Shown here one piece after another: positions 45,354 through 54,326 of a stretch of DNA of 64,000 bases; the stretch's first letter is position 1, and every line of letters begins with the position of its first letter. The notes below the pieces were generated by a model. That model was not told the DNA's origin, did not search any database, and saw only the letters and a program-made list of their open reading frames with translations. Position numbers and translations under genes: made by a program. The stretch comes from Burkholderiales bacterium (GTDB lineage Bacteria; Pseudomonadota; Gammaproteobacteria; Burkholderiales; Burkholderiaceae_C): assembly GCA_016000265.1 (NCBI GenBank), contig JAECRL010000001.1, positions 537,205 through 601,204 of the forward strand, in the 5' to 3' direction.

Positions 45354-45922
45354 TGACCCCCTCGCAGCACCAGCTCATCGTCGGCGGCCAGCGCAGTGGC
45401 AAGTCGCGTCATGCCGAGCGACTGGCGCAGGCCTGGCTGGCGCGCTCGCCGGACCACGAGGTCGTGGTGGTGGCCACGGCGCAAGCCTGGGACGATGAGA
45501 TGCGCGAGCGCATCCAGCGCCATCAGGCCGAGCGCCCGCCCGGCATGCGCACGCTGGAGTCGCCGCTGGCCTTGACGCAGGCCCTGCGCGAGGCCGCCGC
45601 GCCCCATCGCCTCTTGCTGGTGGACTGCCTGACGCTGTGGCTGACCAACTGGCTCATGCCCATGAACGGCCTGGCCGACCTGGCCGGCTGGCGCACCGAG
45701 CGCGACGCGCTGGTGTGCGCCTTGCGCGAGCTGCCCTCGCCGGTGGTGCTCGTGTCCAACGAGGTGGGCTGGGGCGTGGTGCCGATCTCGCGCGAGGTGC
45801 GCCGCTTCGTGGACGAGCTGGGCTGGCTCAACCAGGCGGTGGCGCGTGAATGCGGCGAGCTCACGCTGATGGTGGCCGGCCAGCCGTGGACGCGGCCCGT
45901 GGTGGCGGGGGAGGGCGTGTGA
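45353..45922 (+). CDS. cobU: Adenosylcobinamide kinase / adenosylcobinamide-phosphate guanylyltransferase
   Basis: Bifunctional enzyme that phosphorylates adenosylcobinamide and then attaches GMP, preparing it for lower-ligand joining. It has 189 residues, the usual length. The P-loop is GGQRSGKSRHAE. The guanylylation His lies in the RIQRHQAERP segment. The VDCLTLWLTN and VSNEVGWGVVP blocks are family-specific. ATG 45353 overlaps the btuB stop as TGATG. Confidence 0.95.
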   Translation: MTPSQHQLIVGGQRSGKSRHAERLAQAWLARSPDHEVVVVATAQAWDDEMRERIQRHQAERPPGMRTLESPLALTQALREAAAPHRLLLVDCLTLWLTNWLMPMNGLADLAGWRTERDALVCALRELPSPVVLVSNEVGWGVVPISREVRRFVDELGWLNQAVARECGELTLMVAGQPWTRPVVAGEGV

Positions 45923-46869
45923 TGTTGCGTCTGATGCCGCGTGGGTGGTGGGCCCGGATTGGCCTGATTCGCTTGATCTGTTTGATGTGCTGCATGGGCT
46001 GGGCGGTGCCCGCCCAGGCCCGCGTGAGCGTGGCCGATGACCGACAGGTCAGCCTCACGCTGGAGGCGCCTCCGCAGCGCATCGTCAGCCTGCTGCCTTC
46101 GCTGACCGAGACCGTGTGCGAGCTGGGCGCGTGCGCCCGCCTGGTGGGCACGGACCGTTACTCCAACCACCCGGCTTCGGTGCGCAGCCTGCCCAAGACG
46201 GGCGGGCTGGATGACGCCAACATCGAGCTCATCGTGTCCCTGAGGCCGGACGTGGTGTTGCTGGGCGTGTCGTCCCGCGTGATCGACCGGCTGGAGTCGC
46301 TGGGCATCCGCGTGATGGCGCTGGAGCCCCGCACCCACGATGACGTGCGGCGCGTGGCGGCCAAGGTGGCGACCTTGCTGGGCCAGCAGGCCGCCGGCGA
46401 GCGCCTGGCGCGTCGACTGGACGCCGAGGTCGACGCGGCCGCGGCTTCGGTGCCCGCTGCGGCGCGGGGCTGGCGCGTGTACTACGAGGTCGACAGCGCG
46501 CCTTATGCCGCGGGCACCTCGTCGTTCATCGGGCACACCTTGCAGCGCCTGGGCTTGGTCAACGTGGTGCCCGCCAGCCTGGGGCCGTTTCCGCGCCTGA
46601 ACCCCGAGTTCGTGGTGCGGGCCGACCCGGCGCTGATCATGGTCTCGGCGCGCAGCGCGGCGGCCTTGCCCGATAGACCGGGTTGGGGGCGCATCCAGGC
46701 CGTGCGTGAGCGCCGCATTTGCGCCTTCAACGCCGAGCAGAGCGACGTGCTGTCGCGGCCCGGCCCGCGCATGGGAGAGGCCGCGCGCATCATGGCTGCG
46801 TGCCTGCAGGAGCAGGCGCGCAAGCCGGCTCAGGCTGCTTCAGGCGTCGGCAAGCGAGGCCCCCAGTGA
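45922..46869 (+). CDS. btuF: Periplasmic cobalamin-binding protein BtuF
   Basis: Substrate-binding protein of the B12 ABC importer. The 315-residue precursor has a signal peptide (about 1-33, LIRLICLMCCMGWAVPAQA). The type III binding-protein pattern follows, with RIVSLLPSLTETVCELG near the start, TGGLDDANIELIVSLRPDVVL, and a second lobe with YYEVDSAPYAAGTSSFIGHTL (landmark DSAPYAAGTSSF). It shares bases with the cobU stop and the btuC start. A second homologue without a signal peptide lies further down the operon. Confidence 0.92.
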   Translation: MLRLMPRGWWARIGLIRLICLMCCMGWAVPAQARVSVADDRQVSLTLEAPPQRIVSLLPSLTETVCELGACARLVGTDRYSNHPASVRSLPKTGGLDDANIELIVSLRPDVVLLGVSSRVIDRLESLGIRVMALEPRTHDDVRRVAAKVATLLGQQAAGERLARRLDAEVDAAAASVPAAARGWRVYYEVDSAPYAAGTSSFIGHTLQRLGLVNVVPASLGPFPRLNPEFVVRADPALIMVSARSAAALPDRPGWGRIQAVRERRICAFNAEQSDVLSRPGPRMGEAARIMAACLQEQARKPAQAASGVGKRGPQ

Positions 46870-47843
46870 GCCGGCAGGCCTGGGCCTGGTTGTGTGCCTT
46901 GCTGGCCTTGACGCTGGTGGCCATGGCGCTGAGCGTGTCGGTGGGCAGCACCGGCTGGTCGCCGCCCTGGGTGGCCGCGGCCGACCCGGTGACCTGGCAG
47001 ATCGTGGCCGACATCCGCGCGCCTCGCGCCATGGGCGCCTGGCTGGCGGGTGGGCTGCTGGGCCTGGCCGGTGCCTTGGCGCAAGGTTTGTTTCGCAACC
47101 CGCTGGCCGACCCCTACCTGCTGGGCAGCTCGTCCGGTGCGGCGCTGGGCGTGGCGGTGTGCCTGGCCTGGCTGGGTGTGGGCCCCGCGGCGGCCGACTG
47201 GGTGGTGCGCCTGGGCGTGACCGGCGCGGCCTTCGTGGGCTCGACGCTGGCCGTGAGCCTGACGCTGCTGCTGGCTCGCGGGGTGCAGCACACCTTGCGC
47301 CTGCTGCTGGCGGGGGTGGTCGTGGGCGTGGTGCTGGGCGCCTTCAGCGCGCTGACCATGCTGCTGGTGCCCGACATCTTGCGGGCCATGCAGGCCTTCA
47401 TGCTCGGCACCACGGGCTTCATCGGCTGGAGTGGCGTGGCTTTGATGGCCCCGGTGGCCGCGCTGTCGCTGCTGCTGGCTCTGGGTGGCAGCCGCGCACT
47501 CGACGCCATGAGCCTGGGCGACGCGGCCGCGCGCAGCCTGGGCGTGTCGGTCGGCACGGTGCGTTTGTTGCTGGTGGCGGCGTTGTCGGCGGCCACGGGC
47601 ACGGCGGTGGCGCAGGCCGGGATGATCTCGTTCGTGGGCCTGGTGGCGCCCCACCTGGTTCGCAGCGCGGTGCGCACCACGCACGGGCCCTTGCTGGTGC
47701 TGTCCCTGCTCACCGGAGGGCTGCTGCTGCTGGTGGCCGACACGCTGGGCCGCTGGCTGCTGGCCCCGCAGGAGCTGCCCGTGGGCGTGCTGACGGCGGT
47801 GCTGGGCGGCAGCTACCTGCTGTGGCGCATGAACCGGAGTTGA
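46866..47843 (+). CDS. btuC: Vitamin B12 ABC transporter permease BtuC (FecCD family)
   Basis: A ten-helix permease of 325 residues. The start is GTG at 46866 inside the btuF stop (GTGA); the frame extends upstream within btuF but those codons are not expected to be used. Landmarks are RAPRAMGAWLAGGLLGLAGALAQGLFRNPLADP (landmark GLFRNPLADPYLLG), the ATPase-contact GLVAPHLVRS loop and RWLLAPQELPVGVLTAVLGG near the end. Confidence 0.93.
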   Translation: MSRQAWAWLCALLALTLVAMALSVSVGSTGWSPPWVAAADPVTWQIVADIRAPRAMGAWLAGGLLGLAGALAQGLFRNPLADPYLLGSSSGAALGVAVCLAWLGVGPAAADWVVRLGVTGAAFVGSTLAVSLTLLLARGVQHTLRLLLAGVVVGVVLGAFSALTMLLVPDILRAMQAFMLGTTGFIGWSGVALMAPVAALSLLLALGGSRALDAMSLGDAAARSLGVSVGTVRLLLVAALSAATGTAVAQAGMISFVGLVAPHLVRSAVRTTHGPLLVLSLLTGGLLLLVADTLGRWLLAPQELPVGVLTAVLGGSYLLWRMNRS

Positions 47844-47844
47844 C

Positions 47845-48672
47845 GTGACAAGCGCCCCCCCCAGCCCCGCTCACCTGGCCTTGCAGGCCCGCATCGAGTC
47901 CGTGCACATCGGCCGCAGCCTGATCCTGCGCGACATCGACCTGGCCTTGCCCACCGGCCGCTGGACGGCCATCGTCGGCCCCAATGGCGCGGGCAAGTCC
48001 ACGCTGCTGCGGGCCCTGGCGGGCTTGCAGCCTGCGCTCGGGCAGGTGCAACTGCTCGGTCGCCCCCTGGCCGACTGGCCGGCCAAAGCCCGCGGGCGCA
48101 GCCTGGCCTGGCTGGGTCAGGCCGAGCAGGGCGCCGATGACTTGCTGGCCCTCGACGTGGTCATGCTGGGCCGCCTGCCGCACCAGGCCTGGCTGGCCGC
48201 CCCGTCTGCGGCCGACCACCAGGCGGTGGCGCACGCGATGCGCCAGACCCAGTGCTGGGACTGGCGTGGGCGCCCGCTGGCCGAGCTGTCGGGGGGCGAG
48301 CGCCAGCGCGTCTTGCTGGCGCGTGCGCTGGCGGTGGACGCCGACGTGCTGTTGATGGACGAGCCCCTGGCTCACCTGGACCCCCCGCATCAGGCCGACT
48401 GGCTGGGCGTGGTGCGCGCCCTGGTGGCACGCGGGCGCACCGTGGTCAGCGTGCTGCACGAACTCAACATGGCGCTCATGGCCGATGACCTGCTGGTGAT
48501 GCAGGCGGGCCGGGTCTGTCACCATGGCGCGGCCCATGAGCCCACCTCCCACGCGGCGCTCACGCGGGTGTTCGACGAACGCATCCGCCTGATGCCGATG
48601 GAAGGCTTGTGGGTGGCGCTGCCCCGACTCGATGCCCCGCCCGCAGGCGCCCACACCGTGCCCCCTCCATGA
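47845..48672 (+). CDS. btuD: Cobalamin ABC transporter ATPase BtuD
   Basis: ATP-hydrolysing subunit of 275 residues, starting at GTG 47845. It has Walker A GPNGAGKST (about 43-51), the ABC signature LSGGERQRV, and Walker B VLLMDEPLAHLD with the switch His in SVLHELNMA. Together with btuF and btuC it completes a B12 importer. The stop overlaps the ATG of the next gene. Confidence 0.93.
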   Translation: MTSAPPSPAHLALQARIESVHIGRSLILRDIDLALPTGRWTAIVGPNGAGKSTLLRALAGLQPALGQVQLLGRPLADWPAKARGRSLAWLGQAEQGADDLLALDVVMLGRLPHQAWLAAPSAADHQAVAHAMRQTQCWDWRGRPLAELSGGERQRVLLARALAVDADVLLMDEPLAHLDPPHQADWLGVVRALVARGRTVVSVLHELNMALMADDLLVMQAGRVCHHGAAHEPTSHAALTRVFDERIRLMPMEGLWVALPRLDAPPAGAHTVPPP

Positions 48673-50060
48673 CACCCACCTCGATGCCCTCCCAGCCCCA
48701 CCCCCAAGCCTCTGCGTCCTGCCCTGCCGTGCTGGTCAGCGCACCGGCGTCCGGCCAGGGCAAGACCACCGCCACCGCGGCCCTGGCCCGATGGCACGTG
48801 CACCAGGGCCGGCGCGTGCGCGTCTTCAAGACGGGTCCGGACTTCCTCGACCCCATGGTGCTGGAGCGCGCCAGCGGTCAGCCCGTCTACCAGCTCGACT
48901 GGTGGATGGGCGGCGAGGCGCATTGCCGCCGCCTGCTGTGGGAGGCCGCGCAGGAGGCCGATGTCATCCTGGTCGAAGGCGTCATGGGCTTGCACGACGG
49001 GCAATCGTCCAGCGCCGACCTGGCCATGCGACTGGGCCTGCCCGTGCTGGCCGTGATCGACGCGTCCTCCATGGCGCAGACCTTCGGTGCCCTGGCGCTG
49101 GGCCTGGCGACCTACAAGCCCGGCCTGGCGTTCTCCGGGGTGCTGGCCAACCGCGTGGGCAGCGACACCCACGCCGAGATGCTGCGCGAGAGCCTGCCTG
49201 CGGGCATGCGCTGGTTCGGCGCCTTGCCGCGCGACGAGGGCTTCACCTTGCCGTCGCGCCACCTGGGCCTGGTGCAGGCCGACGAGCTCGACGACATCGA
49301 CGCGCGCCTGGACCGCGCGGCCGAGGCCCTGGGCCGCCTGCAGCCCGAGCTGCCCGCGCCGGTGTGCTTCAACCCGCCGCTCGATGAGGCCGCAAGCGAC
49401 CGCGTCGACATCGGCCAGCCCCTGGCGGGCGTGACCATCGGCATCGCGCACGACGCGGCCTTCGCCTTCGTCTACCGCGCCAACCTGGACACGCTGCGCG
49501 CGTTGGGCGCCGAGTTGCGATTCGCCTCGCCCCTGAGCGATGCGCCCCCGCCCGGCATCGACGCCTGGTACCTGCCCGGTGGCTACCCCGAGTTGCACCT
49601 CGATGCCTTGTCGGGCCGACACGACTGGCGCGACGCGCTGGCGGCGCACCACGCGGCGGGTCGCCCCATCGTGGCCGAGTGCGGTGGCATGTTGGCCTTG
49701 CTCGACGGCATGGCCGACCACGCTGGGCAGCGTCGTCCGCTGTGGGGCCTGATGCCGGGCGAGGCCGCCATGCAAAAGCGCCTGGTCAACCTGGGCCTGC
49801 ACGAAGTGGAGCTGCCCGAGGGCGTGGTGCGCGGCCACACCTTCCACCACGCGGCCATGCAGAGCGAGCTGCCGCCGTTGACGCACACGCGCTCGCAGCG
49901 CCACAACGGCAAGCCCGAGGCGGTCTACCGCGTGGCTCGGCTGCACGCGTCGTTCTTGCACCTGTACTTCCCGTCCAACCCGGCGGGGGTGGCCGCGCTG
50001 TTTTCGCCCACGCTCGCGCCCCTCACCCTCGCACCCCGACTCCCCTCATTGGAGACCTGA
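48669..50060 (+). CDS. cobB: Cobyrinate / hydrogenobyrinate a,c-diamide synthase (CobB/CbiA)
   Basis: ATP-dependent glutamine amidotransferase that amidates the a and c side chains of the corrin ring. It has 463 residues. The N-terminal synthetase domain has the P-loop-like SAPASGQGKTTATAAL and FKTGPDFLDPM; the C-terminal class I glutaminase domain has the nucleophile Cys in AECGGMLALLDGM and a GHTFHHAAM segment. Whether the substrate is cobyrinate (CbiA) or hydrogenobyrinate (CobB) cannot be decided, since no ring-synthesis genes are in view. ATG 48669 overlaps the btuD stop. Confidence 0.92.
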   Translation: MTPTSMPSQPHPQASASCPAVLVSAPASGQGKTTATAALARWHVHQGRRVRVFKTGPDFLDPMVLERASGQPVYQLDWWMGGEAHCRRLLWEAAQEADVILVEGVMGLHDGQSSSADLAMRLGLPVLAVIDASSMAQTFGALALGLATYKPGLAFSGVLANRVGSDTHAEMLRESLPAGMRWFGALPRDEGFTLPSRHLGLVQADELDDIDARLDRAAEALGRLQPELPAPVCFNPPLDEAASDRVDIGQPLAGVTIGIAHDAAFAFVYRANLDTLRALGAELRFASPLSDAPPPGIDAWYLPGGYPELHLDALSGRHDWRDALAAHHAAGRPIVAECGGMLALLDGMADHAGQRRPLWGLMPGEAAMQKRLVNLGLHEVELPEGVVRGHTFHHAAMQSELPPLTHTRSQRHNGKPEAVYRVARLHASFLHLYFPSNPAGVAALFSPTLAPLTLAPRLPSLET

Positions 50061-50062
50061 CC

Positions 50063-50632
50063 ATGCAGATCGAACACCCCCCCGTTGACCGCCAGGTCGA
50101 CAAGCCCGATGGCGATCGCCGCGGCCTCATCCTCATCCACACCGGCGACGGCAAGGGCAAGAGCACCGCGGCCTTCGGCCTGGCCCTGCGCGCCCACGGC
50201 CGCGGCAAGGCCGTGCGCATCTACCAGTTCATGAAGGTGCCCTCGGCCCGCTTCGGCGAGCACCGCATGTTCGAGCAACTGGGCGTGCCCATCGAGGGCC
50301 TGGGCGACGGCTTCAGCTGGAAGAGCAAGGACCTGGAGCACTCCGCGCAACTGGCCCGCGACGGCTGGGCGCGCTGCGCCGCCACCATCCAGGCCGGCGA
50401 GCATTTCCTGGTGGTGCTCGACGAAATCATGTACCCCCTGCGCTACGGCTGGCTGGACCTGCAGACCGTCATCGACGCGCTGCGCAACCGCCCTTCGCAC
50501 GTCAACGTGGTGCTGACGGGCCGGGGCTGCCCGCAGGAGCTCGTCGACCTGGCCGACACGGTCACCGAGATGAAGCTCATCAAGCACCACTACAACGCGG
50601 GCGTGCCGGCCCAGCGTGGCATCGAGGACTGA
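50063..50632 (+). CDS. cobO: Cob(I)yrinic acid a,c-diamide adenosyltransferase (CobO/BtuR)
   Basis: Transfers the adenosyl group of ATP to cobalt, making the coenzyme form. It has 189 residues. The modified P-loop is HTGDGKGKSTAAFG, followed by IYQFMKVPS, the VVLDEIMYPLRYGW block and VLTGRGCPQELVDLADTVTEM (landmark LTGRGCPQEL). It lies two bases after the previous stop and six before cbiB. Confidence 0.95.
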   Translation: MQIEHPPVDRQVDKPDGDRRGLILIHTGDGKGKSTAAFGLALRAHGRGKAVRIYQFMKVPSARFGEHRMFEQLGVPIEGLGDGFSWKSKDLEHSAQLARDGWARCAATIQAGEHFLVVLDEIMYPLRYGWLDLQTVIDALRNRPSHVNVVLTGRGCPQELVDLADTVTEMKLIKHHYNAGVPAQRGIED

Positions 50633-50638
50633 GGCGCC

Positions 50639-51625
50639 ATGAGCCTGACGCCCCTGGACCTCATCGTGGCCGCCTGGGTGGCCGCGTGGGTCGACCGCCG
50701 CTGGGGGGAGCCGCCGCTGTGGCTGCACCCGGTGGTGGCCATGGGGCGCTACCTGGGCGCGCTGGGGCCCTGGTTGTGTGCGCGCTCGCCCGTCGTGGCC
50801 GGCCTTGGCGGCGCGCTGGCGTGGTGCGTGGGGGCCGCGGCCTGCGTGGCCCTGGCCGCAGCCTTGTCCGAGGCCCTGGCTGCCTGCCTGCGCTGGGCCG
50901 GAGCCCACGGGGCGTCGACCTGGGTGATGGGCGTGCTCACCGCCTTGGCGGGAGCGACCCTGGGCCTGCTGCTCAAGCCCCTGATGGCCTGGCGCATGCT
51001 GCACGACGAGGTCGCCGCGGTGGAGTCGGCGCTGGCCGAGTCGCTGGATGCGGGCCGCGCGCGGCTGCAGCGCCTGGTCAGCCGCGACGTCAGCCAGCTC
51101 GACGAGGCCCAGGTGCGCGAGAGCGCGCTGGAGTCCCTGGCCGAGAACCTCAACGACTCGGTGGTGGCCCCGCTGTTCTGGTTCGCCCTCGGCGGCCTGC
51201 CGGGTGCCGCGCTCTACCGCTTCGCCAACACGGCCGACGCCATGTGGGGCTACCGCGGCCGCTACGAATGGGCGGGCAAGTGGGCCGCCCACGCCGATGA
51301 CCTCCTGTCGTGGTTGCCGGCGCGTTTGACGGCGCTGCTGCTGTGCCTGGCCGCGCGGCGCGGGCCGGGGCTGGCGGCCTTGCGCCACGAGGCCGCGCAG
51401 ACGCCATCGCCCAACGGCGGCTGGCCCATGGGCGCGATGGCCCACTTGCTGGGCGTGCGCCTGAGCAAGCCTGGCGTCTACGTGCTCAACGCCGCGGGGG
51501 GCGCCCCGCAGGCCGCGCACACGCCGCGCGCCTTGGCCTGGTGCGACGCCGCCGTGCGGCTGGCTTGGTGGTGCCTGACGCTGTCTTGCCTGATCGCGTG
51601 GGCGGCATCGGGGCCCGCAAAATGA
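50639..51625 (+). CDS. cbiB: Adenosylcobinamide-phosphate synthase (CbiB/CobD)
   Basis: Membrane enzyme that attaches aminopropanol (phosphate) to cobyric acid. It has 328 residues with several transmembrane helices. Signature segments are DRRWGEPPLWLHPVVAMGR, the RDVSQLDEAQVRESALESLAENLNDSVVAPLFW region (landmark LAENLNDSVVAPLFW), and RYEWAGKWAAHADDLLSWLPARLTA (landmark WAAHADDLLSWLPAR). The stop overlaps the next start as ATGA. Confidence 0.94.
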   Translation: MSLTPLDLIVAAWVAAWVDRRWGEPPLWLHPVVAMGRYLGALGPWLCARSPVVAGLGGALAWCVGAAACVALAAALSEALAACLRWAGAHGASTWVMGVLTALAGATLGLLLKPLMAWRMLHDEVAAVESALAESLDAGRARLQRLVSRDVSQLDEAQVRESALESLAENLNDSVVAPLFWFALGGLPGAALYRFANTADAMWGYRGRYEWAGKWAAHADDLLSWLPARLTALLLCLAARRGPGLAALRHEAAQTPSPNGGWPMGAMAHLLGVRLSKPGVYVLNAAGGAPQAAHTPRALAWCDAAVRLAWWCLTLSCLIAWAASGPAK

Positions 51626-52725
51626 GCGTGCGCTGGATGCCCGTGGAGCACGGTGGCCCCGATCACCTCGGGCCCCTGAGGTGGGACTTTTCCACCAACG
51701 CCAACCCCTTGGTGCCCGACGCGCTGGTGGCCGCCTTGGCGAGCTGCTCGCGCCTGAGCTACCCCGAGCCCAGCTACACCCGCTTGCGCCAGGCCCTGGC
51801 CCAGCACGCCGGTGTCGACGCCGAGCGCATCGCGCCCAGCGCGGGCAGCAGCGAGGCCATCCGACGCCTGAGCCTGGCGGCCAGCCTGTCGGGCGTTCGC
51901 GAGGTGTGGGTGCCCCAGCCCGGCTATGGCGACTACGCCGCCGCGGCGCAAGCGCTGGGCCTGGCGGTGCGGGGCTACGACGGCCACACCGGCGAGGGCT
52001 TGCTGGAGGGCATCGGGGTCGATGGTGAGGGCGATGGCGGTGGCGGTGGCGGTGGCACCCCCTCGCTGATCTGGGTCTGCGACCCCTGCAACCCCACCGG
52101 CCTGGGCGCTTCACCTGCGCTGCTGACCAACCTGCGGTCGCTGCTGAGCCGTCAGCCCGACACCTGGCTGGCCATCGACCGCGCTTACGAGGCCCTGCGC
52201 TTGGCCCCGCCTCGTGCACCGTGGCCGCCCGACCTGCTGGCCTGCGCCTGGCAGCTGATGTCGCCCAACAAGGCATTGGGCCTCACCGGGGTGCGAGCCG
52301 GTTGGGTGATCGCGCCCGCGGGCTCGCCACGCTTGACCATGCTGCACGCCTTGGCCCCCAGTTGGGTGCTGTCGGCCGAAGGCGTGTGCCTGCTGCAGCA
52401 TTGGGTCTCGCCCGAAACCCAGGCCTGGCTGCACGCCGCCCGCCTGACCCTGCGCGACTGGCTCGACCAGCAGCACGCCCTCCTGCGCGAGATGGGCTGC
52501 GACGTGGCCGACACCGACACCCCCTTCGGCCTGGTGAGCCCGCCGCCCGACTGGGGCATCGAGCGGGTGCACGCGCGCCGCGAGGCCCTGCGCCAGCGCG
52601 GCATCAAGCTGCGCGACGCGACCAGCCTGGGCGCACCCGGGAGATGGCGCCTGGGCACCTTGTCTCCGCAAGCGCAAGCGGACCTGGCCCAGGCCTGGGC
52701 CGAGCTGGAAGGACCGAGCCCATGA
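51622..52725 (+). CDS. cobC: PLP-dependent threonine-phosphate decarboxylase-like enzyme (CobC/CobD family)
   Basis: A class I/II aminotransferase-fold enzyme of 367 residues, expected to supply aminopropanol phosphate for the CbiB step. Landmarks are FSTNANPLVPDALVAAL, YPEPSYTRLRQALA, the CDPCNPTG loop and the PLP lysine in SPNKALGLTGVRAGW. A run of seven glycines at about residues 139-145, coded by GGCGGT repeats, replaces a normal loop. Naming differs between species (CobC in the aerobic system, CobD in Salmonella). It overlaps both neighbours by four bases. Confidence 0.9.
   Translation: MSVRWMPVEHGGPDHLGPLRWDFSTNANPLVPDALVAALASCSRLSYPEPSYTRLRQALAQHAGVDAERIAPSAGSSEAIRRLSLAASLSGVREVWVPQPGYGDYAAAAQALGLAVRGYDGHTGEGLLEGIGVDGEGDGGGGGGGTPSLIWVCDPCNPTGLGASPALLTNLRSLLSRQPDTWLAIDRAYEALRLAPPRAPWPPDLLACAWQLMSPNKALGLTGVRAGWVIAPAGSPRLTMLHALAPSWVLSAEGVCLLQHWVSPETQAWLHAARLTLRDWLDQQHALLREMGCDVADTDTPFGLVSPPPDWGIERVHARREALRQRGIKLRDATSLGAPGRWRLGTLSPQAQADLAQAWAELEGPSP
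52036..52056. repeat. GGCGGT repeat coding for polyglycine
   Basis: Three GGCGGT units plus GGC, inside the threonine-phosphate decarboxylase-like gene. They encode seven consecutive Gly residues in a loop between the substrate-binding segments. Confidence 0.8.
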
Positions 52726-52769
52726 CCGCACCCATGACCGCACCCATGACCGCACCGATGACCGATCCA
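52722..52769. repeat. Four 12-base repeats at the start of cobQ, each beginning with ATG
   Basis: ATGACCGCACCC at 52722 and 52734, ATGACCGCACCG at 52746, and ATGACCGATCCA at 52758. Each unit begins with an in-frame ATG, so the protein begins MTAP-MTAP-MTAP-MTDP. Confidence 0.9.
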
Positions 52770-54326
52770 AGCCGCACCCCGCGCCTCGCCCGCGCCGTGA
52801 TGGTGCTGGGCACCACCAGCGGCGCCGGCAAGAGCTGGCTGGCCACGGCCCTGTGCCGCTGGTACGCCCGCCAGGGCCTCAAGGTCCTGCCCTTCAAGGC
52901 GCAGAACATGAGCAACAACGCGCGCGTCGTGCCCGGCCTGGGCGGCGAGCCCGGCGAGATCGGCAGCGCGCAGTACTTCCAGGCCCTGGCCGCCGGCGTT
53001 GAGCCCGATGTGCGCATGAACCCCGTGCTGCTCAAGCCCGAGCGCGACACCGCCAGCCAGGTCATCGTGCTCGGCCAGGTGCGAGACGACCTGCGCGCCG
53101 TGCCCTGGCGCCAGCGCAGCGAGCACCTGTGGCCGCACGCGCGCCAGGCCCTCGACGACCTGCGCGCCGAGTGCGACGTCGTCGTCATCGAAGGCGCGGG
53201 CTCGCCCGCCGAGATCAACCTGCACAGCAGCGACTACGTCAACATGCGCACCGCGCGCCACGCCCACGCCGCCTGCCTGCTGGTCTCCGACATCGACCGC
53301 GGCGGCTCGTTCGCGCACCTCTACGGCACGCACCAATTGCTGCCGCCCGACGAGCGCGCCCTGATCCGCGGCTTCGTGCTCAACCGCTTTCGGGGCGATG
53401 CCGCCCTGCTGTCGCCCGGGCCCGAGCAACTGCAGGCGCTCACAGGCGTGCCCACCGTGGGCGTGCTGCCTTGGTGGCCTGGCCACGGCCTGCCCGAAGA
53501 AGACGGCGTCTTCGACGACCGCGCCAGCGGCTCCGGCGAGCTGCGCGTGGCCGTCGTGGCCTACCCGCGCCTGAGCAACCTCGACGAGTTCCAGCCCCTG
53601 CGCAACCACCCCCGCGTGCGCCTGAGCTGGGTGCGCGAGCCTCGCGGCCTGGCCGACGTGGACTGGGTGATCCTGCCCGGCTCCAAGCACACCCACTCCG
53701 ACCTGATGTGGCTGCGCCAGCGGGGCCTGGACGCCGCCATCGCCGACCACGTGCGGCGCGGCCGCCCGGTGCTGGGCATCTGCGGGGGCCTGCAGATGCT
53801 GGGCCGCCGCCTCATCGACCCCGACGGCGTGGACCGAGGAGCCGGCACCGCCCGGCAAGCGCCCGATGCGGTGCAAGCCGGCCTGGGCTGGCTGGACGTG
53901 GACACCGTCTTCGAGTCGGGCAAGCTGCTGCGCCGCACCCACGCCACCTTCGGCCGGCTCGACGCCGCCCCCGCCTGGGCGCCGCTCAACGGCGTGCGCA
54001 CCACCGGCTACGAGATCCACCACGGCCGCACGCAGGCCGCGCCCGAGTCCCGCCACACCGCCCAGCCGCCCCTCAACGAGGCCCTCACCGAAGTGCTGCA
54101 CGACGACCAGGGCCGCTGCCTCGGCTGGCGCCAGGGCGCCGTCATGGGCGTCTACCTGCACGGCCTGTTCGAGTGCGACGCCGCCGCGCGCGCCTTGCTC
54201 GGCGGGGGCTCGCGCCCGTGGTCCGAGGTGTGGGACGGCCTGGCCGACCACGTCGACCGCCACATGGCCCCCGGTGCCCTGATGAACCTCCTGAGCCTCC
54301 CGAATCCACCGAGCCCAGCCCCATGA
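52722..54326 (+). CDS. cobQ: Adenosylcobyric acid synthase (CobQ/CbiP)
   Basis: Glutamine amidotransferase that amidates four side chains to give adenosylcobyric acid. It has 534 residues from the first ATG. Domain 1 (about 20-250) has GTTSGAGKSWLATAL, FKAQNMSNNARV and VVIEGAGSPAEINL. Domain 2 is a class I glutaminase with the nucleophile in LGICGGLQMLG and the His in GYEIHHGRT. The N-terminus consists of a 12-base repeat with four alternative ATGs, so the true start is ambiguous by up to 12 residues. It overlaps both neighbours by four bases. Confidence 0.94.
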   Translation: MTAPMTAPMTAPMTDPSRTPRLARAVMVLGTTSGAGKSWLATALCRWYARQGLKVLPFKAQNMSNNARVVPGLGGEPGEIGSAQYFQALAAGVEPDVRMNPVLLKPERDTASQVIVLGQVRDDLRAVPWRQRSEHLWPHARQALDDLRAECDVVVIEGAGSPAEINLHSSDYVNMRTARHAHAACLLVSDIDRGGSFAHLYGTHQLLPPDERALIRGFVLNRFRGDAALLSPGPEQLQALTGVPTVGVLPWWPGHGLPEEDGVFDDRASGSGELRVAVVAYPRLSNLDEFQPLRNHPRVRLSWVREPRGLADVDWVILPGSKHTHSDLMWLRQRGLDAAIADHVRRGRPVLGICGGLQMLGRRLIDPDGVDRGAGTARQAPDAVQAGLGWLDVDTVFESGKLLRRTHATFGRLDAAPAWAPLNGVRTTGYEIHHGRTQAAPESRHTAQPPLNEALTEVLHDDQGRCLGWRQGAVMGVYLHGLFECDAAARALLGGGSRPWSEVWDGLADHVDRHMAPGALMNLLSLPNPPSPAP

